From NCBI GenBank assembly GCA_021186555.1, contig JAJKFL010000012.1, positions 7,983,394-8,047,393 on the forward strand: a DNA stretch of 64,000 nt. Reading direction: 5' to 3'. The notes under the pieces are model-generated. The model saw only the letters and a program-made list of their open reading frames with translations, had not been told where the DNA came from and did not search any database. A program made the position numbers and the translations under genes. Origin of the DNA: Reticulitermes speratus. Lineage: Eukaryota; Arthropoda; Insecta; Blattodea; Rhinotermitidae. This document shows, piece after piece, positions 55,025 through 64,000 of this stretch. Every line of letters begins with the position of its first letter. Positions within the stretch are counted from its first letter, which is position 1.

Positions 55025-55287
55025 ATAACCAACTTTGTCGACAAATAGTTGTGGAAAGTCTCGCATTGGTAAATTTCACGGTTCCGAAAGATTACACATT
55101 TAGCGTAATGCTACAGGGGGGGGGGGGGGGGTCAGTTGAAAACCGAACCCAGACGCACGGCATGCTTAATCGTCTTACATTTCCTCATATACGTATGTTA
55201 CATTTAGGTAGGTACAACCAACTTTGACGACAAGCAATTATGGAAACTCTTGTATTGGTGAATTTTGCGGTTCCGAAAGATTACACT
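55025..55287. repeat. direct duplication of about 75 bp
   Basis: 55025-55100 and 55213-55287 share aaccaactttg-cgacaa, attggt-aattt and cggttccgaaagattacac with about 15% difference. A 12-G run separates them near 55119-55130. Confidence 0.75.
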
Positions 55288-55364
55288 TACTACAGTAGTA
55301 ATATTTGAAAACGTATGTTGTAACGTGGTATCACACAAACTTATTATGTGAAGTTACAGGATAT

Positions 55365-55595
55365 AATTCTGGAGTTTTTCATAGACATAATCCTTTCGGT
55401 CGCACTATGGCCCAGGGTCGACTCAACCTCTTAACAGAAATGAGTACCAGGAATATTTCCTGGGGGTAAAGGCGGCTGGTGCGTAGGGCTGACAACCTTA
55501 CCACCTTCATGTGCCGATTGTCTAGAAATCTGGGAGCCTCAACTTCCTGGAATCCTAAGGGCCTGTCCAGGCCTGTAATGGGATTGCTTTACTTC
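55365..55595 (+). repeat. SINE family B, 5'-truncated
   Basis: Same body as 8486-8810: gagtaccaggaatatttcct, ggcggctggtgcgtagggct, gacaaccttaccaccttcat, gggcctgtccaggcctgtaa. The tRNA head is missing. Confidence 0.82.
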
Positions 55596-55616
55596 AGCAG
55601 CTCCCTCGGCTGGCAC

Positions 55617-55660
55617 ATTATATATATATATATATATACACAAACACACACACACACACA
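55617..55660. repeat. (TA)n(CA)n microsatellite
   Basis: Composite dinucleotide tract that abuts the left end of the solo LTR; the CA part resumes to its right at 56306. Confidence 0.9.
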
Positions 55661-56305
55661 TGTTGTGCCCGCCGAACTTGTACTTGCTATTTTTCGGCGG
55701 ATCGCGCGGGGTGGGCCGGTGGTAGCGGTACCTGGACCCGGTCACCCATTGTTATTTTTCCTCCTTTTCCTTGTACATGGCCTCTCACTCTCTTGTCGAG
55801 ATGGTTTTACCAAGGAGTTGATGAGACGCACGGCTAAGGAGAGGACAGTGGGGCTTGGACGGCATAGCGGTGCCATTTGGGCGAGAGCGTGAGTGTTTAC
55901 CGGTTTTTCTCTGTTTTTTATTTTCCTGTTTTGTTTTTGGTCCCACTTTTTCCCTGTTTTCAATTTGTTTCTTTGGGTTTTCTTTGAACACTGCCCCGGA
56001 CTGGCTTCCCCTTACCAGGGAGAGGTAAATAGTTATGTACGAGGTAGTAAATACATTGTAACCTAGGTGGACTGTGTTCGTCTCCTGTGGTATCGCTTTC
56101 AGTTAAGGGCCAATTAGTATGTTTTTAATTATCTTATTGTTTTACTTTCATATTGTTTTATTAAAGTCATATTAGCCAGTTCACAGCGTCTCATTTAGAT
56201 AGGGGTCCCCCTCCACTGAATCCCCCCCCCCTTCCTACTGGGCCTGCCAAAGGGTGTCGGGGTCCCGTGAGGGTTACGGTAGCGGTAACCTTGACGGAGA
56301 CAACA
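55661..56305. mobile_element. probable solo LTR
   Basis: 645 bp beginning tgttgtgcccgccgaacttg and ending ttgacggagacaaca, i.e. 5'-TG...CA-3' with short inverted ends tgttgt/acaaca. caca flanks both sides (55657-55660 and 56306-56309), consistent with a 4-bp target duplication within a CA repeat. A ttttattaaag word near 56155 may be the polyadenylation region. No internal ORF or second LTR in the window. Confidence 0.65.
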
Positions 56306-56394
56306 CACACCACGAAGTACATTTGTGACATATGAGCTTATCAGAGCTGTGTTCGATTTAACTTGGACTGCTTTACTGCTTAACTGCTTTACCC

Positions 56395-56480
56395 TGAATA
56401 TGAAGGCGCTACCAACCTTCGAAACGTTGATAACTGTTTACCAGTCGACACTGCTTTTAACATCTCAGAAGACTTTATGA
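56395..56480. repeat. palindromic-family right arm
   Basis: accttcgaaacgttgataac, tgtttaccagtcgacactgc and taacatctcagaagactt correspond to the right half of 57735-57960. Confidence 0.6.
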
Positions 56481-56499
56481 ATCTTCGCCTAAAGTAAAG

Positions 56500-56605
56500 T
56501 TGGCCGTATGCGTGCCACGAAGGCATATGGAGGAATAGAGATAATAGTTCGGAGTGCTGGCTCATAATAGTTCGGAGTTCTGGCTCCACTCATTCTTAAC
56601 CCCCC
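56500..56605 (-). repeat. SINE family A tail, with internal duplication
   Basis: gtgccacgaaggcatatgga and ctggctccactcattcttaa are the 3' part of the SINE in reverse; the ataatagttcggagt-ctggctc segment is duplicated in tandem. Confidence 0.6.
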
Positions 56606-56684
56606 ACTCACCTTCCCTAAATTGTATCACTAGAAGACACATATTTTTCGACCTCAATGAAACAGAGTCCATGTTCAGAAATCA

Positions 56685-56850
56685 TTAGTCTCTCAACTGG
56701 TCAAGAAACTCTTCGTCTTTTATGGAACTGGAATGTTCATTCCCGTGTTCACAACAGCCTGCCTCTGGTTCCTGTTTCTGAGCCATTTGAATCCACTCCA
56801 CATCCCATATCCACATTTGCTTAGGTCCAGGTCTGAGGCTGCAGGTAACA
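56685..56850 (-). mobile_element. LINE 3' tail, diverged, minus strand
   Basis: In reverse: gaatggaagt...WDVEWIQMAQKQEPEAGCCE and HGNEHSSSIKDEEFLDQL, the decayed form of WxGMDWIxLAQDRDxWRALV followed by the NLRVP...FLTS end. Confidence 0.55.
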
Positions 56851-57304
56851 TTTTGCAACGTAACTGAATTTGTACCTTTAAGGGCTGTTAGCCTCAAGCT
56901 GGAAAACTGCCCCTTGTCGGCTGTCCACGACTGATTATTCAGTACTATGTATTCGCAGTTACACTCCATAGCTGGTAGCAGTCTCCACCAACTGCAGTCA
57001 TAGACATTTCCAAGCTTTTCCGCTGAATAGTGCTAGTGTGTTCCCACCTCAGACATTTGCATAACCGGCACGTTGTCATCATTGATGACTGACAGAAGTG
57101 TGTATATTGTAATTTTGTAAGATCTCGAATGGCATGATTATTTGCGGAGTTTGACGGAGCTCGTTAATGTTTATCCTGCTGATAGTTGTGTTATAATCAG
57201 TATAAAGACGTCCGTAACACCACAGAGCTCGTCCTTCGGATTCCCAAAACGAGTGTGATTTGGTTCTTTTGCGGTTTATTTTCCGACGCCGTGGGTATCT
57301 CATA
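56851..57304. other. intergenic, nothing recognised
   Basis: No repeat family or exon recognised. Confidence 0.5.
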
Positions 57305-57590
57305 TTTGAGGCCAGTAAAGTGTAGTCGATATAGTGACTAGGCTATGGGTTGGACGATCCGGGGTTCGAATCCCGGCAGGGGCAAGAGATTTGTGTCTTC
57401 TCCGAAACTTCCAGACGGGCTCTTGGGACCCATTCAGCGTCCATTTCGATGGGTACCGGGGTTGATTCCCGGGCTAGCGTCCGGGCCTGAAAGTGACTAC
57501 TTACTCCGCCAAGTGCCTGGGTTGAGTGGAACTTACCTCTCCTCCCCCAACACGCCTTCATGGCGTGGGCAGGGAAAACTTTACAGTTAT
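57305..57590 (+). repeat. SINE family A, best preserved copy
   Basis: Head gtcgatatagtgactaggct, B box ggggttcgaatcccggcagg, body gccaagtgcctgggttgagt and end cttcatggcgtgggcaggga. Serves as reference for the family; pol III internal promoter elements look intact. Confidence 0.85.
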
Positions 57591-57652
57591 CAATTCATCA
57601 TTCACGAACCGATCGACCGTCGGTGGTAGATCGGTTCGTGAATGATGAATTG
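57591..57652. repeat. perfect 24-bp hairpin
   Basis: 57591-57614 and 57629-57652 are exact reverse complements (caattcatcattcacgaacc...), with a 14-base loop, immediately after SINE A. Confidence 0.92.
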
Positions 57653-57734
57653 GAAGTAATTTGGGAGGAAGCGGTAATGGCGTAATCGAGGTGTTATCCG
57701 GGCACTGGAGGGACTTGGGAAAACCACGAGCCTC

Positions 57735-57960
57735 GTTATAGAAGATTCGTGTGTTCTGGGATGTGACGCCATATCGTTGGGTAAATAGTTGTGGACGTTC
57801 TGAAGGATCGTGATGCCTTCATCTTCAGGGTCAGGCAGTACAAGAAGAGTCCAAGGGGGTGACTTGATCCTGAAAGTGGAGGCAATACCATCTTCCGAAA
57901 CGTCTACAACTATTTACCCAATGATAACACAACATCCTAGAAGATTCGGATCTGAAACTT
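57735..57960. repeat. palindromic repeat family, fullest copy
   Basis: Left half: gtgttctgggatgtgacgcc, tgggtaaatagttgtggacg, ttctgaaggatcgtgatgcc. Right half mirrors it: ccatcttccgaaacgtctac, aactatttacccaatgataa, cacaacatcctagaagattc. Arms of about 75 bp with mismatches; centre about 70 bp. Many half or whole copies occur across the window. Confidence 0.75.
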
Positions 57961-58551
57961 CTTGGACTGCTTGGCCCAGAAGCTCAACCGTGTGGTAATT
58001 AAACAGTCTTGTCTCCAAAAGATAAATTGAATGAATGAATTAATTAATGGGATCGAGCCCTCATTGGTCCCGATGCACATAGCCCATCCTAACAGGCCCT
58101 CTGTGCCCCTTAAACCAGATTCTGAGTCATGGGGCTCCAATAAAGTTCCAGGTTGCCCCCAGGCGCATATTTCAAACATTCTCTGGGTCAGAAAAAAAAA
58201 AGCCCAGGTTATGATGTCTGATCAGAGCTCCACGCTTACACAAACCTTGCGCTGAGGTTACTTCCTCCCCCCCGCTGCTCCTACACAAAGGACTGTCGGT
58301 CAGCCCTATTATGTAGATATGTCGTCTCAGAGTGTTATGTCCAGTTAAACCATCCTGGATTGCGTCCTGTTAAAGGACAATAACCTAGTCGTAGCAGCGA
58401 GGCGAGGGCCCGAGATCAATTTGAGAGCCTTGAGTGCTTGTAAGGCCCCACAAAAGGTGGAAAAATAAACATGCAGAACATGCAATTTGACTATATATTG
58501 TATGAGCGAAACGTGCCTGTACACCTGTCGGAAGTAGGGTATAGGTTAGAG
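57961..58551. other. intergenic, nothing recognised
   Basis: Contains short A- and C-runs. No recognised gene or repeat. Confidence 0.5.
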
Positions 58552-59007
58552 CAGTGATATTCAACCTTTTTGTGTTCGCGTACCCCCAGATATAATTTCT
58601 CTTCAACTTTGTACCCCCAAAGTTGTTGGTGCATAATTCAAGTTATACATAGTCTATAATCTACATCTAAAATAAGTGAAATAAATTACATCCAAAATAA
58701 TGTAGTAAATAATAAGTTTTTAATGAGAAAAAGGAGAGTCAAGCTATTAAATAACAAATATATTATATTCACTATGTGGAATAAAATGAAACTAGCCGCC
58801 CAGATAAGAGAGAGAGAGAGAGAGAGAGAGAAATGGCGCTCCCAAATCGCATGTCCTTATGTCCGGGTCTCTTGTGGCTAACCCTAAATCTGGCCTTGAT
58901 TATTCAGTGTTTATCATTAAATACTTTAGTTTTTTTAATTTTACGTACCCCATAAGATGTCTTCGCGTACCCTCGGGAGTACGCGTACCCCAGGTTGAAT
59001 ACCACTG
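58552..59007. mobile_element. hAT-superfamily MITE with 8-bp target duplication
   Basis: Inverted ends cagtgatattcaacc / ggttgaataccactg are 14/15 matched after complementing, with further cgcgtaccc words in both subterminal regions. ggttagag is repeated exactly at 58544-58551 and 59008-59015. 456 bp, no transposase ORF. A (GA)n tract lies inside at 58807-58831. Confidence 0.92.
58807..58831. repeat. (GA)n microsatellite
   Basis: About 12 units, inside the hAT MITE. Confidence 0.95.
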
Positions 59008-59015
59008 GGTTAGAG

Positions 59016-59559
59016 TGAAAGTCACAGTGCAGGTACAGTACTTCAGTTACAATAAGCGTTGGAAGTGACCCCCCCCCTCGGGCATTTGACAGGTCGCGTA
59101 TGTCATCCAAAGTGTTTTATGTGTGGGACTTCCCCCAAACACCATAGTTCAGCCCCCCCCCCCCTTTTTTTTCACAGGCGCACGGGGACTTGTCGCTCGC
59201 TCTGCGCAAGAGCTGAAAAGTTTGTCGTTCGTCTGCGCCGTCCTGTAGCAAGACGTAGTTACGGATACCTGCGCCATATGGTGGTGATAATTGAAAACAG
59301 ACTGTCGTTATGTAACAATTGTCATGCTTCGTTTGGCGTTGCAGACTCGGCACCTATTGCTGATAAAAATTATCTCTTTGTGGCGGCATTTAGCAAGCTG
59401 TCTGTCAAGAACTTTTCAAGTTCACAGCTTGCATATTGGGTTAAGCTCTGATTACGTATTATCTGTGGGGTTGTAGAAGGTTATCTGTGGAGGCTGTAGC
59501 AAAAAACGGGAACTACAGTTTTTTTTCCCATTGGAATTTCGGCGGGCTTTGTACTAACG
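59016..59559. other. intergenic, nothing recognised
   Basis: Two C-runs (near 59069 and 59152-59164). The segment 59170-59400 is CpG-rich but codes for nothing I recognise. Confidence 0.5.
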
Positions 59560-59840
59560 TCCGTGGGCCGAGATAGCGTAGTCGGTATAACGACTCGCCA
59601 CGGGCTGGACGGTCCGGGGATCGAATCCAGGTGGAGGAGAGATTTTCCGCACCCGTCCATACCGGCCCTGGGGCACACCTAGCCTCCTATACAATGTGTA
59701 CCGGGTCGCTTTCCCGGGGGTAAAGCGGCCGGGGCGTGGCGTTGACCGCCCACAACCATATAGTGCCGAGGTTAAAGAAAGAGCAGAGCTATACTTCTGC
59801 GCTCCCTCTGGGCCTTCACGGCTTGTTCTAGGGCGTTACT
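59560..59840 (+). repeat. SINE family A, plus strand, CpG preserved
   Basis: Head gccgagatagcgtagtcggt, B box cggggatcgaatccaggtgg, body cgctttcccgggggtaaagc and gtgccgaggttaaag, end gggccttcacggct. Confidence 0.82.
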
Positions 59841-60101
59841 TTGTACTAATGTCCAGTAACTCCAACATATGAGTAAGTACCGTGTAATTAGTTGTGACGT
59901 CTGTCATCAGAAGTCGTTCCACTATTATTCATTAATTTATTTAACGACGCATACTTTACATTGTGTCAATTGATTAGTTGTGGGATTATTTGAAGACGCG
60001 CTCTGTACAGCAGCAACCAATCCTGGCCCCAAAACGCCTTCAGAGCATGTATGTGGAAGGGACTGAGGAAAACCACGAAAGTCCGTGAGGGTGGGCGATC
60101 T

Positions 60102-60127
60102 CCCCCCCCCCCCCCCCCCCCCCCCCC
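60102..60127. repeat. 26-base poly-C run
   Basis: Uninterrupted C tract; length is likely polymorphic or error-prone. Confidence 0.9.
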
Positions 60128-60399
60128 GAAATTTGAGCCCGAAACATTCCGAATGAGAAACCAAGCAAGATGACTCTAGTGGTAAAGTTTTGGGAAGTGC
60201 CGGGTTTGAATATCTGCGGGGACATCAACTGCCTTGACAGGTTTTCGTCAGTCGTTACGGGTGAAAGCAGTAATAGACCAGGACCGTTAGTCTCCCACCC
60301 GTCCCCAGGTCCTTCAACTTCACCGAAGGCGATTGTCCTGTCGTACGATTCGACTAAGAATAACCTTTGCAATTGATACAGCGTATATAACCACGATAG

Positions 60400-60735
60400 T
60401 TCCAGCCACGAGACAGAAGCCTTAACCACGTAATCACCACTTCGAATGGTAAGATGTGGCTCCTTGATGATGGCTACAACACGTAGCCGAAACATGTAGG
60501 AGCAAAAAATACTGTGTGCCGTGGTTGTTAATAAAACTTGTATGGGTAAGATGCGAAATATGGACTCCAGATAAGCTCTTCGCTGTTCTGGAACGTTACG
60601 CAGCGTAGATTGGTGGTTATTTACCGACAATTCTGGACAACCTGTCGGTCCCATTTACGAATTTACGCCGCGTAACATTCCAGAAGATCGTAGATCTCAT
60701 TTACTCAGCGGTGGAAGCCTGAAATCACGACTCGG
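60400..60735. repeat. degenerate foldback-related repeat
   Basis: gatgatggctacaacacgta and gccgaaacatgtagg recall the core of 44701-44876; ttctggaacgttacgcagcg and gccgcgtaacattccagaag are complementary arms about 75-100 bp apart. The agatcgtagatctcatt and ggaagcctgaaatc words also occur at 31435-31480. Confidence 0.6.
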
Positions 60736-61396
60736 AAATAAAGTTACGAAGAGCCCGTTGCCTATTACAAGAGACTGGTCTAGTATTTGCATAGAGGAAA
60801 TTAAGAAAAAGAACACCGGGAAAAACAAGACGTTGTGGACGTCTGGGCTGTACTGCACGTGAGACCTCAGGAATGAAAAATACTGAACTGTGATATTTGT
60901 ATGTGGTGTGGGGGGATGGGGGGCTTAACAGACCCCCTCCCAAAGGACCTGGAGTAATCGAATATCCATACTTTGGTACCAAGTTACAGCCCTTTTGCAG
61001 CACGACATTGCACCATTATCACTGGCGGTTAATATGATGCCGTAGTTGTGTTACGTAACTCAGCACATGACCGAGCTTGACATATGAGTGGTGCAGAAGA
61101 GGAAATGACCTTGTGCTGTGTTGGGAATACCTAACAGGAAGGTCAGGTTCAGTATTGGGGGGGGGGGGGGGCATACATGTACAGACTGGTGAATAGAGGA
61201 TCCAGGATGCACGTGCAACAAGGGCGATCAAACAGTGGAACATTTACTGCTGCATTGTACAAAACTGGATCAGCAACGGGAAAGTTTCAAGAACAAGCAT
61301 CATAAAAAAAGGAGGAATTTGGCCACCACAAAAACATGAGTTTATAAGTAAATATTTAAAATAATTTTGTAAATTTGTAAATAGTATAGAGTTTGA
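60736..61396. other. intergenic, nothing recognised
   Basis: A G-run at about 61157-61170. No gene content recognised. Confidence 0.5.
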
Positions 61397-61675
61397 AAGC
61401 CGATCCCAGTGGCCGTGCGGTCTAAGGCGTGGGTCTTGGCCGCTCGCTTACTAGGATCGTGGGTTCGAATCCCACCGGGGGCATGGATGTCTGTCTCTTG
61501 TGAGTATTGTGTGTTGTCAGGTAGAGGTCTCTGCGACGGGCTGATCCCTCGTCCAGAGGAGTTCTACCGACTGTGGTGTGTCTCAAATGTGTGTGATCAT
61601 GAAACCTCGACGAAACGAGGAGACCCAGGCCCATATAGGGCTGTCGAGCCATAGAAAAAAAATACACTTTGAAAG
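61397..61675 (+). repeat. tRNA-derived SINE, family D
   Basis: A-box gtggccgtgcggtctaaggc and B-box gtgggttcgaatcccaccgg are intact and spaced as in a class II (Leu/Ser-like) tRNA. The body ends at gggctgtcgagccatagaaa with an A-rich tail. No other copy is in the window. Confidence 0.8.
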
Positions 61676-61864
61676 TATTGGACAATAATAACTCAAGTGT
61701 TAATCACATTTTTCTCAGTATTGTAAGCCATCACCTATAGTGTAAATTTTGTAGAACATTGATGTATTATGTACAACATTTATGTAAATCTGAATGTCCA
61801 TAGCATGTAATATTACTAGTGTAATGGGGCATGCTGTAATAAATAAACTAAAAAGAAACTGGTG

Positions 61865-61866
<2 letters not shown>

Positions 61867-61893
<27 letters not shown>
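61867..61893. repeat. (TG)n microsatellite
   Basis: About 13 units. Confidence 0.95.
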
Positions 61894-61899
<6 letters not shown>

Positions 61900-62029
61900 C
61901 GGCAGTTTGTACGTGTAACATATGTTCTGTGCGTCAGGGAGTACCCAGGATGTGAAAGGTAAAATGACAAAGTTATGCCTCACTAGAGCCTTACGCATTA
62001 TCACCTACTTCACGCCCCAGCCGTTTCAG

Positions 62030-62312
62030 CAGTAGAGAAAGAACGCTCGATACTGGCTGCATCAAGAATGAGAAAGTCTTGGAAGACCTAGGCGTAGATG
62101 GGGGGATAATATTAAAATGGATATTGAAGAAACGGGATGGGGAGGCATGGACTGGATTTATCTGTCTCAGGATAGGTACAGGTGGTGGGCTCTTGTGAAT
62201 GCGGTAATGAACCTTCGGGTTCCGTAAAACGCGGGGAATTTCTTGACTAGCTGACGACCTGTTAGCTTCTCAAGAAGGACTGTGCTGCATGGAGTTAGTT
62301 AGTTAGTGTGAA
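62030..62312 (+). mobile_element. LINE 3' tail, plus strand
   Basis: [20 protein letters not shown], then [20 protein letters not shown] and [10 protein letters not shown] in mixed frames, followed by ttcttgactagctgacgacc and the gcatggagttagttagttag terminal repeat, typical of RTE-type 3' ends. Confidence 0.8.
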
Positions 62313-62490
62313 CAGAGTTCATCTACCTTAAGTTAGGGATCAGTCACTGTTCCTTATAAACAACACAATACACCTTCGCGTTCTGTACGTGACGGAATGT
62401 CCTGGGTAGTTGAGCCATACTGGCTAGATAGGCTGGCTGGGCCTCAGATACGATATTGACGCGGTAGAGAAGTTAGTGCCGTTGCCCACC

Positions 62491-62657
62491 TGCGATTTTC
62501 TGTCGCGCGATTATTTAGTCGCACAAATAGAACACACTGTTTTCAGGGGTTGCATCTTTTTAATCGCTGCTTTTATTTAGTCGCATGTGCTCGCATTCCT
62601 ACTGAAAACAGTGTGTTCTATTTGTGCGACTAAATAATCGCGCGACAGAAAATCGCA
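62491..62657. repeat. foldback MITE with perfect 56-bp arms
   Basis: 62491-62546 (tgcgattttctgtcgcgcga...) and 62602-62657 are exact reverse complements; the loop is 55 bp and itself contains ttatttagtcgca, a repeat of the arm. The identity of the arms implies recent origin. Confidence 0.92.
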
Positions 62658-62990
62658 AGTGTGCGCCAAGCCTTAGGGTCTACTTTCCGCGGTACATGAG
62701 CTCGTAGGTTAGTTGCAATACCGACTGAAAGCAAAATGCCGAGGAGAATGTTGTGGCACAAGAGGAAGGAAGTAAGAGCAGCCTGGAGAAAATTGTGTAA
62801 TGAATGGCTTCATTGTTCGGACTCTGCTTGCAACGTTTTTGGAGCGACTGAAGTTGGAATGATGTGGGAGAAACGAATCTGAAATGTGAAGCCTGCAAGG
62901 AATAGGTACTGAGGAAGCCCTTGGTGTGGCGGGTGGTGTACTTCAGTTTGGACTGTATATGCCCAGTACATGACAAATGTGTTCTTTGAA

Positions 62991-63516
62991 ATTAAGTTAT
63001 AAACCAACCGATGCACACTAAAACCACTCTTTAAGTAGCTTTATTATAAAATTGTTAAAATTGTACCCCTACACGTGTTTCGATCCTAGGATCATCGTCA
63101 GGGGGGTTTATTGTTAAAAGCTACAGTCACTTCAACACATGATTTAAAATATTCTATCTGCACTTTGAAACATAAGTTAAAATCTTGTCAAAAGATTCGC
63201 TAAAAGTTGTAAAATTATAAAAGCACTGTAGTTGGTAGAATTGTGGAACTGCTGGCGTGTGGTATTAAAAGCATATGAAATGTTTTTGCGTGGAGCGGAG
63301 TGTACTACGTGTCGTGCGGTGAGGAGTACTACGGTGTTTCAAAGTGCAGATAGAATATTTTAAATCATGTGTTGAAGTGACTGTAGCTTTTAGCAATAAA
63401 CCCCCCTGACGATGATCCTAGGATCGAAACACGTGTAGGGGTACAATTTTAACAATTTTATAATAAAGCTACTTAAATAGTGGTTTTAGTGTGCATCGGT
63501 TGGTTTATAACTTAAT
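62991..63516. repeat. long foldback element, about 180-bp arms
   Basis: Left arm from attaagttataaaccaacc to tctgcactttgaaaca (about 63172); right arm from tgtttcaaagtgcagataga (about 63338) to ggtttataacttaat. Few mismatches. The core ctacacgtgtttcgatccta / cctgacgatgatcctaggat is a known type of insect palindromic core. Loop about 165 bp. No coding capacity. Confidence 0.9.
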
Positions 63517-64000
63517 TTAATATGACGAAGATGCACGGTGGCAACAGTGTGAAATTTATAAGTGTTCTTTGAAGTTTTCCATACGTCATTGGCCTGATTA
63601 TTGTATTGCAGGTGACTATATATTGTTGCAAAGCGAGTAAACAGTACCGATGAGTCGACAGTAGTGTCAGTTGGACAAAGTAAATATGACGTAGCAATTT
63701 GTTGTAATCAGATTTTTAATTATGTGGACTTTATGTTGAAGAAAGAGTACACAAAGCGTATTTTCGCTTTCACGTGAAGTCATAGACCATGCTGTGAAAG
63801 CTGAAACCGAAATGCGTATAGCTAGTGCGTGTTATTAAGGACGGCGGTACCAAATTTAAACGAAATCCGTTCATTCATACCGTCGTTTTTACGTGTAGAC
63901 GGACGGACAAGTGACTGACATGGGGAAACCAATAGTGTAGAGGAATTTTTGTGAAATTAGGCTAATGTGGAATAAGTTAGCCACTCATTCTTGACCTTCG
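63517..64000. other. intergenic, SINE scrap at the edge
   Basis: 63835-63915 (aatttaaacgaaatccgttc, gacggacggacaagtgact) resembles the reverse of the repeat near 18230-18290. The last 20 bases (actcattcttgaccttcg) look like the start of a minus-strand SINE A. Nothing else. Confidence 0.45.

Noticed and set aside
55479..55892. 137-codon plus ORF
   Set aside because: It spans a SINE body, a TA/CA microsatellite and an LTR; not a gene.
60040..60654. 204-codon minus ORF
   Set aside because: Passes through a 26-base C-run translated as poly-Gly and repeat-derived sequence; no homology recognised.
61397..61480. Functional tRNA gene
   Set aside because: Has A and B boxes but is followed by a conserved SINE-like body and A-rich tail, and the cloverleaf cannot be completed convincingly by eye. 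Same reasoning for the heads at 8486, 23943 and 57305.

Overview
The window is nuclear DNA of an insect. It carries the middle and 3' part of one gene, split into 19 recognisable exons with GT-AG introns, followed by about 36 kb without a convincing gene. The gene is the orthologue of ZSWIM8 (Dora/Dorado in Drosophila, EBAX-1 in nematodes), the substrate receptor of a cullin-RING ubiquitin ligase. The mixture of tRNA-derived SINEs, RTE/CR1-like LINE tails and mariner, pogo and hAT elements, with kilobase-sized introns, fits a large-genome polyneopteran such as a termite or cockroach. That placement is inference.

Layout. 1-26451: plus-strand ZSWIM8 exons. The N-terminal part with the SWIM zinc finger and the BC/cullin boxes lies upstream of the window. 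Exon phases agree at every junction except inside exon 3, which has one base too many. Introns hold a 760-bp Tc1/mariner derivative (2787-3546), a mariner transposase scrap (5270-5362), a Tigger/pogo-like MITE (11009-11440), a deleted pogo element (12393-13294) and many SINE copies.

26452-27842: directly after the ZSWIM8 TGA the same frame stays open for 371 codons and encodes a degenerate repeat of about 12 residues, built on R-Y/H-x-V-D/E-S-R. The repeat continues in another frame after a one-base slip, and then past a second TGA. This is the most interesting signal: a candidate C-terminal extension reached by stop-codon readthrough or by an alternative 3' splice site, or else the relic of one.

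27843-47250: CpG-poor, AT-rich flank with decayed SINEs, an R2-like endonuclease tail, foldback repeats and no gene I can support. About 47250-64000: CpG content rises sharply, and transposable elements look younger: a hAT MITE with a perfect 8-bp duplication, a solo LTR inserted in a CA repeat, two long foldbacks and SINEs with intact B boxes. The sharp CpG boundary suggests the edge of a germline-methylated transcribed domain.

The ORFs on both strands outside these calls are short and mostly fall in repeats. No rRNA, functional tRNA, CRISPR or bacterial gene was seen.
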